Below, one piece after another: positions 10,565 through 17,971 of a DNA stretch of 35,638 nucleotides. The notes under the pieces were generated by a model, which was not told the DNA's origin, did not search any database, and saw nothing but the letters and a program-made list of their open reading frames with translations. A program made the translations under genes and the position numbers. The stretch's first letter is position 1; each line of letters begins with the position of its first letter. Origin of the DNA: a virus. Location of the stretch: IMG/VR virus record IMGVR_UViG_3300017917_001417, positions 1 to 35,638 of that record; one strand, 5' to 3'.

Positions 10565-10975
10565 ATGATTTCTTACATTCTAAACACCGGAGCTGAGCTG
10601 CTTGGCAAAAAATGGAGAGCTGTTATCATATGGTATTTAAAGGACGGGCCTCTAAGGTTTTCACAGCTAAAAAAAAATATTCCGGACATATCTGTAAAGG
10701 TGTTGTCAGAGGTGTTAAAAGAGATGGAAGAAAATCACCTGGTGGTCAGAAAACAATATAGCACTATTCCTGTAAAGGTGACTTATGAGATACACCCGGA
10801 TGCCATTGATATTATAGACGCCAACGTTGTGTGCACCATCAGAATAGCTGAGTATATTCTAAGGAATGAAACCAGGTTTGGTCTTTCCGGAGAACTCTTT
10901 GCACAAATCACTGATCTGGTCAAGAAGAATAAGGTGTACATCAACCACCCGCCATACAGCTCCTTAAAAAAGTAA
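10565..10975 (+). CDS. HxlR-family winged-helix transcriptional regulator
   Basis: A 136-residue protein; the ATG at 10565 fits the family start better than an upstream TTG. It matches the HxlR pattern: LLGKKWRAVIIWYLKDGPLR, then FSQLKKNIPDISVKVLSEVL (recognition helix), then KEMEENHLVVRKQYSTIPVK and VTYEIHP for the wing. The usual N-terminal Cys redox sensor is absent, so it is probably not thiol-responsive. HxlR proteins bind as dimers to repeated operators; such repeats lie on both sides (10450-10484 and 10982-10997), so it probably regulates itself and the operon starting at 11145. Confidence 0.85.
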   Translation: MISYILNTGAELLGKKWRAVIIWYLKDGPLRFSQLKKNIPDISVKVLSEVLKEMEENHLVVRKQYSTIPVKVTYEIHPDAIDIIDANVVCTIRIAEYILRNETRFGLSGELFAQITDLVKKNKVYINHPPYSSLKK

Positions 10976-10981
10976 CGAGCT

Positions 10982-10997
10982 GGTAACTTTCTCACCT
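10982..10997 (+). promoter_or_regulatory. Third putative HxlR operator copy
   Basis: GGTAACTTTCTCACCT matches the two repeats upstream of the HxlR gene at most positions. It lies in the leader of the plus-strand operon that begins at 11145. Confidence 0.45.
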
Positions 10998-11083
10998 GTC
11001 TAAAAATTTCTGCCTTCAGCTCTTCTTAATTTTAATCTTCCTCTACATCTTTGTGTCCACACTCTGTGCATAAGTATACACTC

Positions 11084-11143
11084 ACTTATAAGTTCTACAA
11101 TATAAATTTGTAGAGTTTAAACTTATTAAGTATATTATTAGTG
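11084..11143 (+). promoter_or_regulatory. Promoter region of the right-hand operon
   Basis: A host-like -7 box TAAATTTG (11103-11110) sits within the inverted repeat TCTACAA-(7 nt)-TTGTAGA, without a good TTTG 19 nt upstream. The repeated motif GTATATTATTAGTG (11130-11143) ends 1 nt before the ATG at 11145. One or both could start transcription. Confidence 0.45.
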
Positions 11144-11144
11144 T

Positions 11145-11360
11145 ATGGACACCCTAAATGAAAACCCTCAACCGCTATCACATTTCAGAGAAACCACCAA
11201 TAAGTACGGTGTAAAGGTCTATGTACCCGTTGTAGATGTCAGAGATGGCATGGCAGAGCGTGCTCTGGCTATGCAGATCCTGAAAGCATCCAACCAATCC
11301 AGGTACATGAGATATAACCAGTACCATGTTTCTAAGAAAAACCAATCCGTATCCCTATGA
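11145..11360 (+). CDS. Small hypothetical protein
   Basis: A 71-residue soluble protein with a short beta segment (KYGVKVYVPVVDVRDG) followed by a basic helix (AERALAMQILKASNQSRYMR). No family is recognised. It is the first gene of the tightly packed operon; its stop overlaps the next ATG. Confidence 0.65.
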   Translation: MDTLNENPQPLSHFRETTNKYGVKVYVPVVDVRDGMAERALAMQILKASNQSRYMRYNQYHVSKKNQSVSL

Positions 11361-11650
11361 TAAACAACATTCACAGGTGCAGGATCCACTGCCACACCAT
11401 GGATCCAGGTAAACTGGAAGTGATGGGACTAGATGACGATCCTGGAAAATGGATGTCTTTCTCCTTTCACATGGGAACTATTGTTGCATGCAAGCTTGCT
11501 TCTGACGATGAAGACATGCTGGCCTATGGATGCACCACCCTGTTCACCGAGCATGGAGACACTTACATCATAGACACTCCTTTTGATGAGTTTGAAGAAA
11601 AGTTCTACAGATATAACAATCCTGAGCATTCTTCAGAACCAGAACTATAA
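11357..11650 (+). CDS. Small hypothetical protein
   Basis: A 97-residue acidic protein, coupled by an ATGA overlap to the gene before it. The sequence suggests a small mixed alpha/beta fold (PGKWMSFSFHMGTIVACKLA, then YGCTTLFTEHGDTYIIDTPF). Nothing identifies a family. Confidence 0.65.
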   Translation: MINNIHRCRIHCHTMDPGKLEVMGLDDDPGKWMSFSFHMGTIVACKLASDDEDMLAYGCTTLFTEHGDTYIIDTPFDEFEEKFYRYNNPEHSSEPEL

Positions 11651-11673
11651 ATCCGTAAAAAACCTACATCCCT

Positions 11674-12060
11674 ATGTCAGAAGAAAAAGTAATTCCTCAA
11701 CAGGAAGAAAAAGCAGCCCCATCTAAAGAAGAGATTATTGCCTTCTTCCAGGAACAGATAGATGTTAAGAAGGTGCAATATGAGCTCCAGGAACTGAACA
11801 CCAAACTAGCGGTGGCCAGGGCTGAGGAGCTAAAAGCATTGTCTTTTGTAGCCCAGATGACCAACCCTAAACAAGCAGGTGATCCATATGAGGGCGGTAC
11901 ACCACACACCATCACCCAGGACGATATGGATAACAATCCAGAACTGGCTGAGCAGGGTATTAAGGTGGGGGACGAAGTGCTTATTCCTAAAGAAGCTATA
12001 GTGACCGACCCTGAAGAAATTAAAGCTTTAAAGAAAGAACGCTCCTTAAAGAAGAAGTGA
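11674..12060 (+). CDS. Hypothetical protein, coiled-coil and charged tails
   Basis: A 128-residue highly charged protein. Residues about 18-58 form a long helix, probably a coiled coil (FFQEQIDVKKVQYELQELNT). A Gly/Pro-rich middle (YEGGTPHTITQ) follows, then a Lys-rich end. The start has the CCCTATG context seen before several highly expressed genes here. It overlaps the acetyltransferase gene by one base. The role is unknown. Confidence 0.65.
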   Translation: MSEEKVIPQQEEKAAPSKEEIIAFFQEQIDVKKVQYELQELNTKLAVARAEELKALSFVAQMTNPKQAGDPYEGGTPHTITQDDMDNNPELAEQGIKVGDEVLIPKEAIVTDPEEIKALKKERSLKKK

Positions 12061-12494
12061 TGACCACCCTGTACAAGCTAAAAGACTACACAGAGACTTT
12101 CAAGTTTGAACGTGAACACCCAAAACAGCTACGCTGGGATGATAAGTATAAGATGTTTATGCTCACCCAGGATGAAAAATGCCAGGGCATCTGGCTCCGG
12201 GATAAACAGCACGGATTGATTGCTGAGATGATTGTAAGCTGGAACAGTGATAATGTCCTGCATGGTAACAGCATCACTGTAATGCCTGACTGGAGAAGAA
12301 AAGGACTGGCTACAGAAATTACAAACATCACCCTGGAATGGGCAGAGCAGATGGGGTTTGAATGGTTTATGGGGGAAGCAAGAATGGGAAGTTCATGGAA
12401 GGTGTTTCAAAGCCTGGGTGCTGAACCCATTTTTGAGCACAAGAACTGGAGCGGTACAGGAGAAAATTACATGTTTTTTAAAATGAAGATCTGA
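12060..12494 (+). CDS. GNAT-family N-acetyltransferase
   Basis: A 144-residue protein; the ATG at 12060 overlaps the upstream TGA. The GNAT core is visible: a strand followed by the acetyl-CoA pyrophosphate loop (ITVMPDWRRKGLATEITNIT, about residues 78-97, matching V-x-P-x-x-R-x-x-G-x-A), then helix EWAEQMGF and the C-terminal KVFQSLGAEPIFEHKNW. It would transfer an acetyl group to an amine, either of a protein or a small molecule. The substrate is not predictable. Related proteins occur in many Bacteroidota phage operons. Confidence 0.8.
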   Translation: MTTLYKLKDYTETFKFEREHPKQLRWDDKYKMFMLTQDEKCQGIWLRDKQHGLIAEMIVSWNSDNVLHGNSITVMPDWRRKGLATEITNITLEWAEQMGFEWFMGEARMGSSWKVFQSLGAEPIFEHKNWSGTGENYMFFKMKI

Positions 12495-12859
12495 TGGCAA
12501 TAGTAAACCAGGTTGATAAAAGAGTGAGGATGGACCGCTGGGACATAGTGAAGTTCCAGCTACTCACTCATTGCTACCTGTTCAAAATACAAGTGAGTGA
12601 GAGTGATCTGGACTGCCTGACACTACTTGCTATTAACGGAGAGCAGGAGCTGACAAGCTTTTGTAACATAGCCCATGATGAGAAGATATTCTCGTCTACG
12701 CAGAGTGTACGTAACTGTCTCACCAAAGCTGAAAAGAAGAAACTGATTAAGAAGGAAGGAAAGAATAAGAAGAAGATATACATCCACCCGGATCTGAAGG
12801 TGCATGCTAAAGGAAACATTCTTCTTGACTATAAATTCTTGAGTGTTGAAACCCAGTAA
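12494..12859 (+). CDS. Probable winged-helix protein
   Basis: A 121-residue protein. The region about 60-110 (SSTQSVRNCLTKAEKKKLIK, then KKIYIHPDL) reads as a recognition helix followed by a basic wing, similar to short phage DNA-binding proteins. There is no N-terminal enzymatic domain. It is coupled to the acetyltransferase gene by an ATG/TGA overlap and overlaps the IHF-like gene by 17 bases. Likely a regulator or DNA-architecture factor. Confidence 0.6.
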   Translation: MAIVNQVDKRVRMDRWDIVKFQLLTHCYLFKIQVSESDLDCLTLLAINGEQELTSFCNIAHDEKIFSSTQSVRNCLTKAEKKKLIKKEGKNKKKIYIHPDLKVHAKGNILLDYKFLSVETQ

Positions 12860-13268
12860 GGCAAAACAATTTATTCCGCAGGTAGCTGAGCAAACCGGTG
12901 TAAGTGAGGAGTGTGCATCTGCAATAATAAACTTCTACTGGCAGGAGGTGAGAAAATCTCTTTCCGGATTAAAACATTCACGGGTGCATCTGACCAACCT
13001 GGGTGATTTTACCATCAAGCACTGGAAGCTGGATGATAAGATTCAGAAGCTGGAGCAGTTTGAAGAGAACAACAGGCTTAAAGGACTACAGCAGATGACC
13101 GCCAGGTTTAAAACAGTGGAAACACTGTATGACTTAAAACAGCTTAAGCAGATCGTAGAAGAAGAGAAGCAGAGGGCTGACTTTATCAAACTGCATAAAA
13201 AGAACAGACATGTCGTCACTACAAGAGAACATAATCAGGGTGTGGAAAGCCAAGGGGCAGATCATTGA
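12843..13268 (+). CDS. IHF/HU-like DNA-binding protein
   Basis: A 141-residue protein; it must start at GTG 12843 or TTG 12846 because no ATG is available. The first 60 residues match the HU/IHF fold: FIPQVAEQTGVSEECASAII, then HSRVHLTNLGDFTIKHWKL, equivalent to the G-x-G-x-F beta-arm base. The usual flexible DNA-binding arm is short or absent, and a long C-terminal helix (about 70-125) replaces it. IHF-like genes near the packaging genes are typical of crAss-like phages. It probably bends DNA during packaging or transcription. Confidence 0.75.
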   Translation: MLKPSKAKQFIPQVAEQTGVSEECASAIINFYWQEVRKSLSGLKHSRVHLTNLGDFTIKHWKLDDKIQKLEQFEENNRLKGLQQMTARFKTVETLYDLKQLKQIVEEEKQRADFIKLHKKNRHVVTTREHNQGVESQGADH

Positions 13269-13542
13269 GGGCATCACCAACTCAATTTTTAAGAAAGAGG
13301 ATGTAGAACAGCTGGCAGAACACCGCATGTCCATCTGCAGATTTTGTGATTTATATACAGAAACAGACAACGGATGTATGGTGCCAGGTACAGAGCCATG
13401 TTGCAACCAGGACAAAGGTGGGTGTGGTTGTTCTCTGAAGTTTAAAACAAGGTCACTAAGCTCAGAATGTCCAAAAGGAAATTGGAAAGCTGAGATGACC
13501 CAGGATGAAGAAGATAAACTCAACCAGAAACTTGGACTCTGA
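13210..13542 (+). CDS. Cys-rich, probable zinc-binding protein
   Basis: A 110-residue protein overlapping the IHF-like gene by 59 bases. The middle has CRFCDLYTETDNGCMVPGTE, then CCNQDKGGCGC (about residues 43-75), enough Cys for one or two zinc sites. The N-terminus is helical (IIRVWKAKGQIIEGITNSI). Cys-rich proteins of this kind are common beside the packaging genes in Bacteroidota phages; the function is unknown. Confidence 0.7.
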   Translation: MSSLQENIIRVWKAKGQIIEGITNSIFKKEDVEQLAEHRMSICRFCDLYTETDNGCMVPGTEPCCNQDKGGCGCSLKFKTRSLSSECPKGNWKAEMTQDEEDKLNQKLGL

Positions 13543-13544
13543 TT

Positions 13545-13934
13545 ATGCCTATTCTATCTAGTGGAGATAGTATAAGACTGGAAGTGGTGCACTCCGTGTA
13601 CAAAAACAAGATAGAATATGAGCAGCTGCCTGGAGGTGAAGAATATCCCTTGCAGAAGGAGAAGCTCATAAAGCAGATTAGAGTGAAAAAGTGGTTTAAG
13701 AAGGAAGCCATAACCAGTGTTGAAGAATACGTAACAGCTAAGAATACCATTGCCCGTAACCGGTGCATAGTGTTTGATAAATATTCCGGTAAGTTCTACG
13801 CTACATACCATCGTCCTGATGAGGTGATAGAGAACATAGAACCCCAACCCTATAAAAACCAAATTGGCTTTACCCATGATACTAAGATTTACACCACAGG
13901 ATCACAAATACACCAGCATAAAAAAAGAAGATGA
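13545..13934 (+). CDS. Hypothetical protein
   Basis: A 129-residue basic protein, probably beta-rich at its start (DSIRLEVVHSVYKNKIEYEQ) with a Lys-rich helix (LIKQIRVKKWFKKEAITSVE), and a second beta part (NRCIVFDKYSGKFYATYHRP). No family is recognised. The last 59 bases overlap the start of the exonuclease gene in another frame. Confidence 0.65.
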   Translation: MPILSSGDSIRLEVVHSVYKNKIEYEQLPGGEEYPLQKEKLIKQIRVKKWFKKEAITSVEEYVTAKNTIARNRCIVFDKYSGKFYATYHRPDEVIENIEPQPYKNQIGFTHDTKIYTTGSQIHQHKKRR

Positions 13935-14712
13935 GCAGGATTGGATTAGTGTAACCAGCTTTATTGGAAACTTTAAGCAGCCGTTTGAAGCTGATAAGAT
14001 AGCAGAGAAATCTTCTAAGAACAGGAAGTCTAAGTGGTATGGAATGACTCCTGAAGAAATTAAAGAAGCTTGGAAAGCTGAAGCTAACCGGGCCACGACA
14101 CTCGGCACCTGGTACCACAACTGCAGGGAAGCAGATATCTGCGGCCTGGAAACAATGGAAAGACACGGTCACACCATTCCTGTGTTTAAACCCATGGAGA
14201 TTGAGGGTATTAAATACTCTCCGGAGCAGAAACTAAAAGATGGTGTTTACCCAGAGCATATGGTGTATTTACGCTCTGCCGGCCTATGCGGTCAGTCTGA
14301 CCTGGTAGAAGTGGTAGATGGTTACGTACACATTACAGATTACAAGACCAATAAAGAAATAAAGACAGAAGGGTTTACCAATTGGGAAGGCATCACTACC
14401 AAGATGATGGCTCCGGTGAGCCACTTGGATGATTGCAATCTAAACCACTACACATTACAGCTTAGTCTGTACATGTACATCATCCTGAAACATAATCCAA
14501 AACTTAAACCTGGTAATCTCACAATACATCACATTTTATTTGAGACTGTAGGAGAAGACAAGTTTGGTAATCCCATAACAGCTCTTGATAGTAATGGAGA
14601 TCCCATTGTAAAAGATATAGTGCAGTATGATTTGCCCTATTTAAAACAAGAGATCATATCACTAATGCACTGGTTAGAAGACAACAGACATAAGCTTAAA
14701 CCAAAACATTGA
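13876..14712 (+). CDS. PD-(D/E)XK exonuclease, Cas4/RecB-like
   Basis: A 278-residue protein; ATG 13876 is chosen because the family N-terminus (ILRFTPQDHKYTS...WISVTSFIGNF) begins there. Motifs: an E-rich helix around GTWYHNCREADI (about residue 75), then GQSDLVEVVDGYVHITDYKT, which supplies the catalytic Asp (in SDLVE) and the D-x-K (DYKTNK, about residues 140-162). Later HYTLQLSLYMYI gives the QxxxY-type helix. Such nucleases resect DNA ends for recombination. It shares a single-base overlap with the PhoH gene, suggesting a joint DNA-processing role. Confidence 0.8.
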   Translation: MILRFTPQDHKYTSIKKEDEQDWISVTSFIGNFKQPFEADKIAEKSSKNRKSKWYGMTPEEIKEAWKAEANRATTLGTWYHNCREADICGLETMERHGHTIPVFKPMEIEGIKYSPEQKLKDGVYPEHMVYLRSAGLCGQSDLVEVVDGYVHITDYKTNKEIKTEGFTNWEGITTKMMAPVSHLDDCNLNHYTLQLSLYMYIILKHNPKLKPGNLTIHHILFETVGEDKFGNPITALDSNGDPIVKDIVQYDLPYLKQEIISLMHWLEDNRHKLKPKH

Positions 14713-15359
14713 TGAAAGAGCCCAACAGAGTGAGAAAAAATGAGATAAAGTTTGGTGTGGAACTAAACGCTGAACAGAAGGAAGCTAAAAGATTGATCAG
14801 AGAGAACCAGGTGGTGATTATTACAGGCAGAGCGGGTTGTGGTAAAAGTTTAGTGAGTGCACAGGCTGCCATGGATTTTCTTTCACAGAAGATGATAAGT
14901 GAAATATTTGTCACCAGGGCTACAATAGAAGTGGGAAACAGTCTGGGATTATTACCTGGATCTCTGGATGATAAATTCAATCCCTACCTGGAAGCATTCA
15001 TTGGTAACCTGGAGAAGCTTGTAGAGAAAAGAAAGATAGCAGAACTGGTGCAAGAGAAAAAGATTGTGGCTATGCCGGTGCAATTTATACGTGGTAAAAC
15101 CATAGATGATGTTCTTGTAGTGGAGGAAGCTCAGAACTTAACCAAAGCTCAAATGCTTGCCATACTTACGAGACTTGGAAAAACCGGGAAGATCATTATC
15201 AATGGTGACAATGAGCAGAAGGATATAAAAGATGACTATAACGGGTTATCCTATGCCATAGAACTCTCTAAAAAGATACCAGAGATTAAGTGGATCAAGT
15301 TGAAAGAAAATCACAGATCTGACCTGGTAGGTAAAATCCTGGAATACGAGTATAAATGA
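14712..15359 (+). CDS. PhoH-like ATPase
   Basis: A 215-residue protein; ATG at 14712. Walker A GRAGCGKS (about residues 38-45) and Walker B DDVLVVEEAQNLTKAQM (about 134-150) are intact. GDNEQKDI then LKENHRSDLV give the later helicase-type motifs. PhoH-like proteins are RNA- or DNA-dependent ATPases of the helicase superfamily, very common in phages. It sits between the exonuclease and the ATE-like gene, overlapping both by a few bases. Confidence 0.9.
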   Translation: MKEPNRVRKNEIKFGVELNAEQKEAKRLIRENQVVIITGRAGCGKSLVSAQAAMDFLSQKMISEIFVTRATIEVGNSLGLLPGSLDDKFNPYLEAFIGNLEKLVEKRKIAELVQEKKIVAMPVQFIRGKTIDDVLVVEEAQNLTKAQMLAILTRLGKTGKIIINGDNEQKDIKDDYNGLSYAIELSKKIPEIKWIKLKENHRSDLVGKILEYEYK

Positions 15360-16030
15360 GAGTGGTATTTAATCATATAGACGGCTTTGGTAAGGTGAGT
15401 GACCAGGACTTCATCTACTCTCAACCTTACGGTGTGCTGGAAGAAGGTGAATCTCCATCAAAAGCTTTGGCTACTGGTTGGATCCCGTGGGAAAATGTGT
15501 GGTATAATCTGCGTTCTGTACGAATAGATTTAACTGCGTACAAACCACATGAAACTACACGTAAGCAGGCAAGACTGGTTGACTTTATGTACCAGGAGTT
15601 TGAAGACAAACCCGTCTATCGTGACCTGTATGAAAAATACCTGGTTCATCATGGTTTCCAAAGAACAATAACATGGGAACAGCTTTTCACCGGGAATATG
15701 ATTGAGTATAGACACATGGGTGAAATCATTGGATATTCCTGTGTAGAACAATATGATGATGCTTTAGTGGCTACACAGTTTGTTTGGGACTATGCTAACC
15801 CAAAACTATCCCTGGGAAAGGTGGCACAGATGTACGAATGTGAGGTGGCAAAGATGCTTGGGTGTAAGCACGTATACATCCTGGGCGGATATGAGAAATG
15901 TTGCCTGTATAAGGGAGATTTCTATGGAATGGAATGGTGGACAGGAACGGAGTGGAGCAGAGACAAAGATTTATATCAAAAGCTTTGTTTACGTGATGAA
16001 GCTGCAACGGTGATTTATGATGATATATGA
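15356..16030 (+). CDS. ATE/Bpt-like GNAT-fold protein
   Basis: A 224-residue protein. WYNLRSVRIDLTAYKPHETT (about residues 50-69) corresponds to the RxRVxxFxPSRSQ region of aminoacyl-tRNA-protein transferases. Later VATQFVWDYANPKLSLGKVA, then HVYILGGYEKCCLYKGDFYG (about 140-200), matches the family's FYDP...LSLG...YYLGYY...YK.F pattern. The N-terminal Cys cluster of bacterial Bpt is missing. It may attach an amino acid to protein N-termini using charged tRNA, or use the fold for another acyl transfer. Confidence is moderate for the fold, low for the reaction. Confidence 0.55.
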   Translation: MRVVFNHIDGFGKVSDQDFIYSQPYGVLEEGESPSKALATGWIPWENVWYNLRSVRIDLTAYKPHETTRKQARLVDFMYQEFEDKPVYRDLYEKYLVHHGFQRTITWEQLFTGNMIEYRHMGEIIGYSCVEQYDDALVATQFVWDYANPKLSLGKVAQMYECEVAKMLGCKHVYILGGYEKCCLYKGDFYGMEWWTGTEWSRDKDLYQKLCLRDEAATVIYDDI

Positions 16031-16211
16031 ACCCCAGAACAGGGTGGAAGTGAGTACACCTAGAGGTGATGGTATTGTTTGGCTTGTAACAGACTATGGG
16101 CATGAAACAGATACAATTTACACAGTGATTATAAACAGCACTGGAGAGTTCTGGCAGTTTAGTCATAAAGATATAAGAGCTAAAAAGAACATAACATTTG
16201 GAAGAAAATGA
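16017..16211 (+). CDS. Small SH3-like protein
   Basis: A 64-residue protein with the character of a small beta-barrel: NRVEVSTPRGDGIVWLVTDY, IYTVIINSTGEFWQFSHKDI, then a basic end (RAKKNITFGRK). It overlaps its neighbours at both ends, so it belongs to the operon. The ATG at 16017 or 16020 could be used. Such barrels bind nucleic acids or partner proteins; the role is unknown. Confidence 0.65.
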   Translation: MMIYEPQNRVEVSTPRGDGIVWLVTDYGHETDTIYTVIINSTGEFWQFSHKDIRAKKNITFGRK

Positions 16212-16720
16212 TCAGATTATTTGATATACAAAACGGAAAGGTGACGGCATCAGAGCATTGCTATGCTCTTAAGTTTTTAAAGGACATTATGGATGAGTAT
16301 CCGGATGAATACCTGCGTATATACGCCTACCTGTTCTACATGACTTGTCCCAACCCAGATCTAAATCCATTTTTTGATGTACCAGAAACTGAAAAAGAAG
16401 AGCTTATTCTTCAGGAAGTTGATGCTGACTTTTCTACTGATGACGAACTTATTGTTAACGCCCTTAAGCTGTGCCGTAAAATGTATGAAACTCCTACGTA
16501 CAGAGCTTATGCGGGGATCAAGAGTATGCTGGATCGGCTTGCAAAGTATATGGAGACCACGGAGATTGAGCATGGTAGAGACGGTAATATTACAGCGTTG
16601 GTTAACGCAGCTGCTAAGTTTGAAGCAATCCGTCAGAGTTTCAAAGGAACTCTCCGGGATCTGGAAGAAGAGCAGCAGTCACAAGTGAGAGGAGGACAAA
16701 ATCTAGCCTATGACCAGTAA
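16208..16720 (+). CDS. Hypothetical helical protein upstream of the packaging genes
   Basis: A 170-residue, mostly helical acidic protein (HCYALKFLKDIMDEYPDEYL, then AGIKSMLDRLAKYMETTEIE and AAAKFEAIRQSFKGTLRDLE). The C-terminus is Gln/Glu-rich. The position, shortly before TerL, and the helical content would fit a small terminase or packaging accessory, but no helix-turn-helix is evident, so this is only a suggestion. Confidence 0.65.
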   Translation: MIRLFDIQNGKVTASEHCYALKFLKDIMDEYPDEYLRIYAYLFYMTCPNPDLNPFFDVPETEKEELILQEVDADFSTDDELIVNALKLCRKMYETPTYRAYAGIKSMLDRLAKYMETTEIEHGRDGNITALVNAAAKFEAIRQSFKGTLRDLEEEQQSQVRGGQNLAYDQ

Positions 16721-17378
16721 ATTGATCAATCCTTTAAAGGAATACCAGAAGCGTTTGGAAATAGCTCTGGAATCTGCAGAAAAGATTGTAGTGCCGGAAG
16801 AAGAGTATGAGCAGATAAAAGAGTTTGCCAAGAAGTGGGAAGATGATAAACGCAAAGTGGGGCTGCATTATGCACAGGATGGTAACCTACTTACCAGTCG
16901 GTCACTAACCGGTCATGCAGGACAGATAGCACTGGAGCATTACCTCGGACAAAGGTTTACAGACCTGGATCCAAAGTTTGGATATGATAAGAATGTTCCG
17001 GATCTGCAACCCCTGGGATTACGGTTTGGTGTAAAAACCCACCGGCAGCGTAATCCACCACTGGTAAACTACATATCAGAGAAACACTATAACAACCTTA
17101 GTGAGGAAAGTAAGATGCACTACCGGTATCCCCAGATCATACTAACCAGGGATAATGATTGTGACAGAACATTCTACCTGCTTGGGTTATTCTCTGTAAC
17201 CATGTTATACCATCCGGATTATTTATGTCCAGAGTTGATATATGATGCGGATCTGGCAGAAAGAGGAACTAAGATGCCATTTATAGGTGTACATAGAGGC
17301 CACCATTTTAAAACAGTGGAAGATCTCTACGGGTATGCTAAAGATAAGTGGACTATTGAAATGAATAAAGCAGCATAA
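16710..17378 (+). CDS. Second PD-(D/E)XK-type nuclease-like protein
   Basis: A 222-residue protein. After a helical N-terminus comes GHAGQIALEHYLGQRFTDLD, then a spacer and VPDLQPLGLRFGVKTHRQRN (about residues 67-112). The E-x-x-L helix, the catalytic Asp and the D-x(9)-V-K-T arrangement are those of restriction-endonuclease-like folds. No DNA-recognition domain is visible. It could be a packaging-associated or restriction-like nuclease. It ends exactly one base before the class II tRNA. Confidence 0.6.
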   Translation: MTSKLINPLKEYQKRLEIALESAEKIVVPEEEYEQIKEFAKKWEDDKRKVGLHYAQDGNLLTSRSLTGHAGQIALEHYLGQRFTDLDPKFGYDKNVPDLQPLGLRFGVKTHRQRNPPLVNYISEKHYNNLSEESKMHYRYPQIILTRDNDCDRTFYLLGLFSVTMLYHPDYLCPELIYDADLAERGTKMPFIGVHRGHHFKTVEDLYGYAKDKWTIEMNKAA

Positions 17379-17482
17379 TGTAGGGTGGTGAAACTGGCAG
17401 ACACGCCACCTTGTCTCGGTGGTGCTCTCTTAGCGGTTTTTGAACCACGGAGAGTTTGGAAGTTCAAATCTTCCCCCTACAG
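17379..17482 (+). tRNA. Class II-type tRNA with GTC at the anticodon position
   Basis: Acceptor TGTAGGG/CCCTACA, a Leu-type D-arm (GTGAAACTGGCAGACAC), T-arm GGAAG-TTCAAAT-CTTCC. The anticodon stem is CCACC/GGTGG with loop TTGTCTC, which would read as GTC (Asp), and position 37 is T instead of a purine. The variable region is 35 nt with CTCTC/GAGAG and an inner GGTT/AACC hairpin, longer than in ordinary Leu or Ser tRNAs. The identity is uncertain: Asp by anticodon, Leu by body. It starts directly after the stop codon of the nuclease-like gene. Confidence 0.55.
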
Positions 17483-17623
17483 CAGTGAGCCGCAGACGTG
17501 CGGATCGTAAGCAAAGCAGGCTGAACAGTATATCTGAAGAAGAAAAAACTGAATGCACACTATGCAGATTGTGATCGTAGGCACAACCAGGTAAGACCCA
17601 CCTGGGTTTCAAACGGGTCATAT
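17483..17623 (+). other. Spacer between tRNA genes with T-arm-like pieces
   Basis: No gene recognised. It contains the hairpin CCGCA-GACG-TGCGG, two ATCGTA pieces like the T-loops of the tRNA-Cys and tRNA-Phe (one within TTGTG...CACAA), TGCA-CACTA-TGCA, and CCAGG...CCTGG. It may contain a degenerate tRNA or a processing element; I could not fold a complete tRNA. Confidence 0.35.
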
Positions 17624-17694
17624 TGTGGGGTGATGTAATGGTAGCATACTGGGCTCATAACCCAGAGATCCTAGTTCAACTCTAGGCCCCGCAA
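17624..17694 (+). tRNA. tRNA-Met (CAT)
   Basis: Acceptor TGTGGGG/CCCCGCA, anticodon arm CTGGG-CTCATAA-CCCAG, T-arm CCTAG-TTCAACT-CTAGG, discriminator A. The unpaired-1 feature of initiator tRNA is absent, so it is an elongator tRNA-Met or an Ile tRNA needing lysidine at C34. Confidence 0.9.
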
Positions 17695-17718
17695 CAATAT
17701 TCTTAAACCATACGTAAC

Positions 17719-17967
17719 ATGAAAAACCAGACGTACCAAGACTTAGAAAACACAAAGGTAGATCTTAAGAATGCCCACTTACAGGACTTTGTATTTCATT
17801 ACAACATCTTCACTTCTAGTTGGGCTGCTATTCCCCGTGAACTTTACCAACAATACTGGAGTGATTATAACACACCTGGTATCATCCGCTCTTCCAGTAT
17901 AGAGACTCTTATTGATATTTTGGGTAAGGTGAGCGTTGATCCTAAGTTCTTGGATAAGATCCAATAA
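17719..17967 (+). CDS. Small protein directly upstream of TerL
   Basis: An 82-residue protein (MKNQTYQDLENTKVDLKNAH, then HYNIFTSSWAAIPRELYQQY). No recognised family. It ends 4 bases before the TerL start, so it belongs to the packaging unit. Location suggests a small packaging partner, but it lacks a clear DNA-binding motif. Confidence 0.65.
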   Translation: MKNQTYQDLENTKVDLKNAHLQDFVFHYNIFTSSWAAIPRELYQQYWSDYNTPGIIRSSSIETLIDILGKVSVDPKFLDKIQ

Positions 17968-17971
17968 CACT

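Noticed and set aside
17483-17623. An additional tRNA gene between the class II tRNA and tRNA-Met
   Set aside because: T-loop-like ATCGTA pieces exist, but no acceptor stem or anticodon arm can be placed in register.
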